A stretch of DNA of 60,176 bases, taken from positions 1 to 60,176 of the forward strand of contig NW_003133919.1 in NCBI RefSeq assembly GCF_000003605.2, read 5' to 3'. The translations under genes were made by a program, and so were the position numbers. The first letter of the stretch is position 1, and the number at the start of each line of letters is the position of its first letter. Under the pieces are notes generated by a model. That model had not been told where the DNA came from. It saw nothing but the letters and a program-made list of their open reading frames with translations, and did not search any database. Of this stretch, positions 54,231 to 60,176 are shown one piece after another. The stretch is from Saccoglossus kowalevskii. Taxonomy: Eukaryota > Hemichordata > Enteropneusta > Harrimaniidae.

Positions 54231-54419
54231 GATTGTGCTATATGTAGTTCTTGTTGTTTTGAGTCGTATTTTGGGATACTACATTCAATTCCATTTCAGA
54301 GTAACAGGTTACGAAACATAATCACGCAGTCATCATAAACTGCCGATTAAATGCAAGATCAATGCAGTATACATATTCGTCACTTACTGAATAGCACGTA
54401 ATTCGAACATGACTAGCTA

Positions 54420-54491
54420 GCCGTGATCGTCTAGTGGTTAGGACATTGCGTTGTGCCCGCAATAACCCAGGTTCGAATCCTGGTCTCGGCA
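54420..54491 (+). tRNA. tRNA-His (GTG), class G
   Basis: Counterpart of 38515 (offset 15905). Confidence 0.8.
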
Positions 54492-54679
54492 GATTGTGCT
54501 ATATTTAGTTCTTATTGTTTTGAGTCGTATTTTGGGATTCTACATTCAATTCCATTTCAGAGTAACAGGTTACGAAACAAAATCACGCAGTCATCATAAA
54601 CTGTAGATTAATGGAAGATCAATGCACTATACATATTCGTCGCTTCCTGAGTAGCACGAAATTCGAACATGACTGGCTA

Positions 54680-54751
54680 GCCGTGATCGTCTGTTGGTTA
54701 GGACATTCCGTTGTGGCCGCAATAACCCAGGTTCGAATCCTGGTCTGGGCA
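54680..54751 (+). tRNA. tRNA-His (GTG), class B
   Basis: D arm TCTGTTGG; counterpart of 38775. Confidence 0.65.
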
Positions 54752-54940
54752 GATCGTGCTATATGTAGTTCTTGTTGTTTTGAGTCGTATTTTGGTATTC
54801 TACATTCAATTCCATTTCAGAGTAACAGGTTACGAAACATAATCACGCAGTCATCATAAACTGCAGATTAAATGCAAGATCAATGCACTATACATATTCG
54901 TCGCTTCATGAGAAGCACGTAATTCGAACATGACTGCCTT

Positions 54941-55012
54941 GCCGTGATCGTCTAGTGGTTAGGACATTGCGTTGTGGCCTCAATAACCCAGATTCGAATC
55001 CTGGTCTCGGCA
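54941..55012 (+). tRNA. tRNA-His (GTG), U40/A53 variant
   Basis: Counterpart of 39036. Confidence 0.67.
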
Positions 55013-55201
55013 GATTGTGCGTTATGTTTTGTTTTGATGTTTTGAGTCGTATTTTGGGATTCTACATTCAATTCTTTTCCAGGGTAACAGGTAAGCAAAC
55101 ATAATCACGCAGTCATCATAAACTGTAGATTAATGCAAGATCAATGCACTATACATATTCGTCGATTCCTGAGTAGCACGAAATTCGAACATGACTGGCT
55201 A

Positions 55202-55273
55202 GCCGTGAGCGTCTAGTGGTTAGGACATTCCGTTGTGGCCGCAATAACCCAGGTTCGAATCCTGGTCTTGGCA
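55202..55273 (+). tRNA. tRNA-His (GTG), G8 variant
   Basis: G8 replaces conserved U8; C29·C41 and G4·U69. Confidence 0.6.
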
Positions 55274-55461
55274 GATTGTGCTATATGTAGTTCTTGTTGT
55301 TTTGAGTCGTATTTTGGTATTCTACATTCAATTCCATTTCAGAGTAACAGCTAACGAAACATAATAACGCAGTCATCATAAACTATAGATTAATGCAAGA
55401 TCAATGCACTATACATATTCGTCGCTTACTGAGTAGGACGAAATTCGAACATGACTGGCTA

Positions 55462-55533
55462 GCCGTGATCGTCTAGTGGTTAGGACATTGCGTTGTGCCC
55501 ACAATAACCCAAGTTCGAATCCTGGTCTCGGCA
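55462..55533 (+). tRNA. tRNA-His (GTG), class G, decayed
   Basis: C37, C30·A40 and A52·C62. Confidence 0.55.
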
Positions 55534-55722
55534 GATTGTGCTATATGTAGATCTTGTTGTTTTGAGTCGTATTTTGGGATTCTACATTCAATTCCATTTC
55601 ATAGTAACAGGTTACGAAACATAATCACGCAGTCATCATAAACTGCAGATTAAATGCAAGATCAATGCACTATACATATTCGTCGCTTCATGAGAAGCAC
55701 GTAATTCGAACATGACTGTCTT

Positions 55723-55794
55723 GCCGTGATCGTCTAGTGGTTAGGACATCGCGTTGTGGCCTCAATGATCCAGGTTCGAATCCTGGTCTCGGCA
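55723..55794 (+). tRNA. tRNA-His (GTG), variant
   Basis: C28·A42 and C30·U40; variable loop TGAT. Confidence 0.6.
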
Positions 55795-55984
55795 GATTGT
55801 TCGTTATGTTTTGTTTTGTTGTTTTGAGTCGTATTTTGGGATTCTACATTCAATTCTTTTCCAGGGTAACAGGTTAGCAAACATAATCACGCAGTCATCA
55901 TAAACTGCAGATTAAATGCAAGATCAATGCACTATACTTATTCGTCGCTTACTGCGAATCACGTAATCCGAACTTGACTGGCTA

Positions 55985-56056
55985 TCCGTGATCGTCCTGT
56001 GGTTAGGACATTGCGTTGTGGCCGCAATAACCCAGGTTCGAATCCTGGTCTCGGCA
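55985..56056 (+). tRNA. tRNA-His (GTG), U1 variant
   Basis: U1·C72 with the TCCTGTGG D arm, as at 801. Confidence 0.65.
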
Positions 56057-56245
56057 GATTGTGCTATATGTAGTTCTTGTTGTTTTGAGTCGTATTTTGG
56101 TATTCTACAATCAATTCCATTTCAGAGTAACAGGTTACGAAACATAATCACGCAGTAATCATAAACTGCCGATTAAATGCACGATCAATGCACTATACAT
56201 ATTCGTCGCTTACTGAGTAACACGAAATTCGAACATGACTGGCTA

Positions 56246-56317
56246 GCCGTGATCGTCTAGTGGTTAGGACATTGCGTTGTGGCCGCAATAACCTTGGTTC
56301 GAATCCTGGTCTCGGCA
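56246..56317 (+). tRNA. tRNA-His (GTG), class F
   Basis: Counterpart of 15132 without the D-loop C. Confidence 0.8.
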
Positions 56318-56508
56318 GATTGTGCGTTATGTCGTTGTTTTGTTGTTTTAAGTCGTATTTTGGGATTCTACATTCAATTCTTTTCCAGGGTAACAGATTA
56401 GCAAACATAATCACGCAGTCATCATAAACTGCAGATTAAATGCAAGATCAATGCACTATACTTATTGGTCGCTTACTGCATAACACGAAATCCGAATATG
56501 ACTGGCTC

Positions 56509-56580
56509 GCCGTGATCGGCTAGTGGTTAGGACATTGCGTTGTGGCAGCAATAACCCAGGTTCGAATCCTGGTCTCGGCA
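56509..56580 (+). tRNA. tRNA-His (GTG), A39 variant
   Basis: G31·A39 and G11·A24, as at 47625 (offset 8884). Confidence 0.68.
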
Positions 56581-56769
56581 GATTGTGCGATATGTAGTTC
56601 TTGTTGTTTTGAGTCGTATTTTTGAATTCTACATTCAATTCTATTCCAGGGTAACAGGTCAGCAAACATAATCACGCAGTCATCATAAACTGTAGATTAA
56701 ATGCATTATCAATGCACTATACTTATTCGTCGGTTACTGAGTAGCACCTAATCAGAACATGACTGGCTA

Positions 56770-56841
56770 GTCGTGATCGTCTCGTGGATAGGACATTGCA
56801 TTGTGAACGCAATAACCCAGGTTCGAATCCTGGTCTCCGCA
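56770..56841 (+). tRNA. tRNA-His (GTG), class H
   Basis: Same as 13828. Confidence 0.6.
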
Positions 56842-57032
56842 GATTGTGCGTTATGTCGTTGCTTTGTTGTTTTGAGTTGTATTTTGGGATACTACATTCA
56901 ATTCTTTTCCAGGGTAACAGGTTTGCAAACATAATCACGCAGTCATCATAAACTGTAGATTAAATGCAATATCAATGCACTATACTTATTCGTCGCTTAC
57001 TGAGTAGCACGATATCCGAACATGGCTGGCTA

Positions 57033-57104
57033 GCCGTGATCGTCTAGTGGTTAGGACATTCCGTTGTGGCCGCAATAACCCAGATTCGAATCCTGGTCTC
57101 GGCA
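57033..57104 (+). tRNA. tRNA-His (GTG), class D with C29
   Basis: A53·C61 and C29·C41. Confidence 0.65.
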
Positions 57105-57293
57105 GATTGTGCTATATGTAGTTCTTGTTGTTTTGAGTCGTATTTTGGTATTCTACATTCAATTCCATTTCAGAGTAACAGGTTACGGAACATAATCACG
57201 CAGTCATCATAAACTGCAGATAAAATGCAAGATCAATGCACTTACTTTTTTGTCGCTTTACTGAGTAGCACGTAATTCGAACATGGCTGGCTA

Positions 57294-57365
57294 GGCGTGA
57301 TCGTCCAGTGGTTAGGTCATTGCGTTGTGGCCGCAATAACCCAGATTCGAATCCTGGTCTCGGCA
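57294..57365 (+). tRNA. tRNA-His (GTG), class G2
   Basis: Same as 14351. Confidence 0.55.
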
Positions 57366-57553
57366 GATTGTGCGATATGTTGTTGTTTTGTTTTGATTCG
57401 TATTTTTGAATTCTACATTCAATTCTATTCCAGGGTAACAGGTTAGCAAACATAATCACGCAGTCATCATAAACTTTAGATTAAATGCAAGATCAATGCA
57501 CTATACTTATTCGTCGCTTACTGAGTAACACTAAATCCGAACATGACTGACTA

Positions 57554-57625
57554 TCCGTGATCGTCCAGTGGTTAGGACATTGCGTTGTGGCCGCAATAAC
57601 CCAGGTTCGAATCCTGGTCTCGGCA
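57554..57625 (+). tRNA. tRNA-His (GTG), U1 variant
   Basis: U1·C72; counterpart of 16439, followed by the short spacer. Confidence 0.7.
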
Positions 57626-57708
57626 GATTGTGCTATATGTAGTTCTTGTTGTTTTGAGTCGTATTTTGGGATTCTACATTCAATTCTACATTCGAACATG
57701 ACTGGCTA
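57554..57708 (+). repeat. short 155-bp unit, same deletion as 16439
   Basis: Same join as at 16439. It is shared by descent through the 41.1-kb offset duplication. Confidence 0.9.
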
Positions 57709-57780
57709 GCCGTGATCGTCTAGTGGTTAGGACATTGCCTTGTGGCCGCAATAACCCAGGTTCGAATCCTGGTCTCGGCA
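57709..57780 (+). tRNA. tRNA-His (GTG), C31 variant
   Basis: C31·C39; counterpart of the consensus copy 16594. Confidence 0.75.
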
Positions 57781-57972
57781 AATTGTGCGATATGTTGTTT
57801 TTGTTGTTGTTTTGAGTCGCATTTTGGAATTCTACATTCAATTCCATTTCAGGGTAACAGATTTGCAAACATAATCACGCAGTCATCATAAACTGTAGAT
57901 TAAATGCAAGATCAATGCACTATACTTATTCGTCGCTTACTGAGTAACACTTGATCTGAACTTGACTGGCTA

Positions 57973-58043
57973 GTCGTGATCGTCTAGTGGTTAGGACATT
58001 CCGTTGTGGCCGCAATAACCCAGGTTCGAATCCTGTCTGGGCA
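57973..58043 (+). pseudogene. tRNA-His class B pseudogene, 71 nt
   Basis: One base lost at the T-stem/acceptor junction (CCTGTCTGGGCA), plus class B changes. Confidence 0.65.
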
Positions 58044-58230
58044 GATTGTGCTATATGTAGTTCTTGTTGTTTGAGTCGCATTTTGAATTCTACATTCAAT
58101 TCCATTTCAGGGTAACAGATTTGCAAACATAATCACGCAGTCATCATAAACTGTAGATTAAATGCAAGATCAATGCACTATACTTTTTCGTCGCTTACTG
58201 AGTAACACTTGATCCGAACTTGACTGGCTA

Positions 58231-58302
58231 GTCGTAATCGTCTAGTGGTTAGGACATTCCGTTGTGGCCGCAATAACCCAGGTTCGAATCCTGGTCTGGG
58301 CA
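58231..58302 (+). tRNA. tRNA-His (GTG), class B, decayed
   Basis: U2·G71 and A6·C67; counterpart of 17119. Confidence 0.55.
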
Positions 58303-58491
58303 GATTGTGCTATATGTAGTTCTTGTTGTTTTGAGTCGTATTTTGGTATTCTACATTCAATTCCATTTCAGAGTAACAGGTTACGAAACATAATCACACA
58401 GTCACCATAAACTGCAGATTAAATGCAAGATCAATGCACTATACATATTCGTCGCTTCATGAGAAGCACGTAATTCGAACATGACTGCCTT

Positions 58492-58563
58492 GCCGTGATC
58501 GTCTAGTGGTTAGGACATTTCGTTGTGGCCTCAATAACCCAGGTTCGAATCCTGGTCTCGGCA
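58492..58563 (+). tRNA. tRNA-His (GTG), class C
   Basis: Counterpart of 17380. Confidence 0.67.
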
Positions 58564-58753
58564 GATTGTGCGTTATGTTTTGTTTTGTTGTTTTGAGTCG
58601 TATTTTGGGATTCTACATTCAATTCTTTTCCAGGGTAACAGATTAGCAAACATAATCACGCAGTCATCATAAACTGCAGATTAAATGCAAGATCAATGCA
58701 CTATACTTATTCGTCGCTTACTGAGTAACACTTGATCTGAACATGACTGGCTA

Positions 58754-58825
58754 GCCGTGATCGTCTAGTGGTTAGGACATTCCGTTGTGGCCGCAATAAC
58801 CCAGGTTCAAATCCTGGTCTGGGCA
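58754..58825 (+). tRNA. tRNA-His (GTG), class B
   Basis: A57 in the T loop. Confidence 0.66.
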
Positions 58826-59017
58826 GATTGTGCTATATGTAGTTCTTGTTGTTGTTTTAAGTCGTATTTTGGTATTCTACATTCAATTCCATTTCAGAGT
58901 AACAGGTTACGAAACATAATCATGCAGTCATCATAAACTGCAGATTAAATGCAAGATCACTGCACTATACATATTCGTCACTTACTGAATAGCACGTAAT
59001 TCGAACATGACTGGCTA

Positions 59018-59089
59018 GCCGTGATCGTCTAGTGGTTAGGACATTGCGTTGTGGCCGCAATAACCTTGGTTCGAATCCTGGTCTCGACA
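59018..59089 (+). tRNA. tRNA-His (GTG), class F with A71
   Basis: Counterpart of 13312. Confidence 0.65.
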
Positions 59090-59272
59090 GATTGTGCGTT
59101 ATGTTGTTGTTTTGAGTCGTATTTTGGGATTCTACATTCAATTCTTTTCCAGGGTAACAGATTAGCAAACATAATCACGCAGTCATCATAAACTGCCGAT
59201 TAAATGCAAGATCAATGCACTATACTTATTCGTCGCTTACTGAGTAGCACGATATCCGAACATGGCTGGCTA

Positions 59273-59344
59273 GCCGTGATCGTCTAGTGGTTAGGACATT
59301 GCGTTGTGGCCGCCATAACCCAGGTTCGTATTCTGGTCTCGGCA
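59273..59344 (+). tRNA. tRNA-His (GTG), variant
   Basis: U28·C42 and G53·U61; T loop TTCGTAT weakens the B box. Confidence 0.6.
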
Positions 59345-59533
59345 GATTGTGCTCTATGTAGTTCTTGTTGTTTTGAGTCGTATTTTGGTATTCTACATTC
59401 AATTCCATTTCAGAGTAACAGGTTAGCAAACATAATCACGCAGTCATCATCAACTGTATATTAAATGCAAGATCAATGCACTATACTTATTCTTCCCTTA
59501 CTGAGCAACACTTACTCCGAACGTGACTGGCTA

Positions 59534-59605
59534 GCCGTGATCGTCTAGTGGTTAGGACATTCCGTTGTGGTCGCAATAACCCAGGTTCGAATCCTGGTCT
59601 GGGCA
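59534..59605 (+). tRNA. tRNA-His (GTG), class B
   Basis: U38. Confidence 0.68.
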
Positions 59606-59794
59606 GATTGTGCTATATGTAGTTCTTGTTGTTTTGAGTTGTATTTTGGTATTCTACATTCAATTCCATTTCAGAGTAACAGGTTACGAAACATAATCAC
59701 GCAGTCATCATAAACTGCAGATTAAATGCAAGATCAATGCACTATACATATTCGTCGCTTCATGAGAAGCACGTAATTCGAACATGACTGCCTT

Positions 59795-59866
59795 GCCGTG
59801 ATCGTCTAGTGGTTAGGACATTGCGTTGTGGCCTCAATAACCCAGGTTAGAATCCTGGTCTCGGCA
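59795..59866 (+). tRNA. tRNA-His (GTG), U40 variant
   Basis: C30·U40, and A56 in the T loop and B box. Confidence 0.62.
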
Positions 59867-60056
59867 GATTGTGCGTTATGTTTTGTTTTGTTGTTTTGAG
59901 TCGTATTTTGGGATTCTACATTCAATTCTTTTCCAGGGTAACAGGTTAGCAAACATAATCACGCAGTCATCATAAACTTCAGATTAAATGCAAGATCAAT
60001 GCACTATACTTATTCGTCGCTTACTGCGTAACACGTAATCCGAATATGACTGGCTA

Positions 60057-60128
60057 GCCGTGATCGTCTAGTGGTTAGGACATTGCGTTGTGGCCGCAAT
60101 AACACAGGTTCGAATGCTGGTCTCGGCA
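60057..60128 (+). tRNA. tRNA-His (GTG), class E
   Basis: Last unit. Its spacer is cut by the window end at 60176. Confidence 0.6.
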
Positions 60129-60176
60129 GATTGTGCGATAAGTCGTTGTTTTGTTGTTTTGAGTCGTATTTTGTGA

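Larger units (their letters stand above)
56160..58680 (+). repeat. second copy of the 15.0-17.6 kb block
   Basis: Matches units 15132-17380. After this it switches to a block resembling 13.0-13.5 kb (offset 45706: 13048 and 13312 match 58754 and 59018). Confidence 0.85.
1..60176 (+). repeat. tandem array of about 232 tRNA-His units (unit about 261 bp)
   Basis: The same unit recurs in one orientation through the whole window, spaced 250-267 bp with two 155-bp exceptions. Each unit is a 72-nt tRNA-His with anticodon GTG plus a spacer of about 190 bp. Class key used below (tRNA numbering). A: all stems paired except U5·U68, which all copies share. B: C29·C41 in the anticodon stem and G4·G69 in the acceptor stem. 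C: U29·C41 and C30·U40. D: A53·C61, which also damages the B box. E: A49·G65 and G53·G61. F: U50·G64 and U51·U63. G: C at position 37. H: A31·C39 with A37 A38, and C3·C70. G2: G2·G71 with U11·U24 and A53. Spacer subtypes travel with tRNA classes. tRNA-derived satellite DNA and a true multicopy tRNA gene cluster are both possible readings. Both array ends lie outside the window. Confidence 0.98.

Noticed and set aside
46-54859. Plus-strand open frames of 63-82 codons across tRNA units
   Set aside because: They run through the tRNA and terminator, appear only where indels open the frame, and have no family resemblance.
1009-59429. A ladder of minus-strand open frames of 60-95 codons with a shared PRPGFEPG-like core
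   Set aside because: They recur once per unit because they read the antisense of the tRNA and its spacer. The core is the reverse complement of the T arm and anticodon region. They vary with tRNA mutations, have no start context or domain, and are typical spurious frames over tRNA genes.
1-60176. A dispersed tRNA-derived SINE
   Set aside because: Units are strictly head to tail with no A-rich tail, no target-site duplications and no non-repeat DNA between them. A SINE-like founder cannot be excluded, but the array is not a set of insertions.
1-60176. CRISPR array
   Set aside because: Regular spacing suggests one, but the unit is 261 bp, the repeated part is a tRNA gene, and the intervening sequences are themselves repeats rather than unique spacers.
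1-60176. Phage or bacterial tRNA cluster
   Set aside because: No CCA is encoded, G-1 is not encoded in normal copies, only one isoacceptor family is present, T4 terminators follow, and no coding genes lie nearby.

Overview
The whole window is one head-to-tail tandem array of a nuclear tRNA-His gene. I count 232 tRNA-His-derived units, all on the + strand. They start at 13, 274, 536 and so on to 60057, almost always 250-267 bp apart (mode 260-262). The array runs off both ends of the window, so neither boundary is seen. There is no gap over 300 bases without a tRNA unit, and I see no credible protein-coding gene, transposon, rRNA, CRISPR array or other RNA gene.

Organism: the units have an A box and a B box inside the gene, do not encode CCA, do not encode G-1 in the normal copies, and are followed by short T4-T5 tracts. 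That is an RNA polymerase III tRNA gene of a eukaryotic nucleus. From memory, the D arm, anticodon loop and T arm resemble metazoan, especially insect (Drosophila-type), tRNA-His. An arthropod or other invertebrate is therefore my best guess, but it is an inference.

Unit layout: a 72-nt tRNA, then a spacer of about 190 bp. The spacer begins with a T-rich terminator zone (TTTT about 15-27 nt after the tRNA), followed by a middle part in at least two alternative forms, a nearly invariant block around CATAATCACGCAGTCATCAT, an ATGCA-rich part, and a short 5' flank ending ACTGGCTA, CTGCCTT or ACTGGCTC.

Subfamilies: relative to the commonest form, the tRNAs fall into classes defined under the array entry (A consensus; B with C29 and G69; C with U29 and U40; D with A53; E with a damaged T stem; F with U50 U51; G with C37; H with a GTGAA loop; the GGCGTGA 'G2' class; and copies with a changed anticodon). 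Every copy lacks the expected 5:68 pair (U5 faces U68). Only 11 copies have no other change (3419, 4977, 10970, 16594, 21034, 23115, 23376, 27286, 27547, 31716, 45289), with 4716 nearly so. Most copies carry stem mismatches and may be pseudogenes.

Higher order: the class order shows that blocks of 3-11 units were copied to new places at constant offsets (for example 2096, 2613, 6253, 10953, 14858, 22956, 32230, 41114 and 47612 bp). The array is therefore a mosaic made by repeated unequal exchange or segmental copying rather than a simple monomer expansion. Two copies of a 155-bp short unit (16439 and 57554) mark one such event. The open question is whether this is a working gene bank for one tRNA, or a tRNA-derived satellite in which a few active genes persist.
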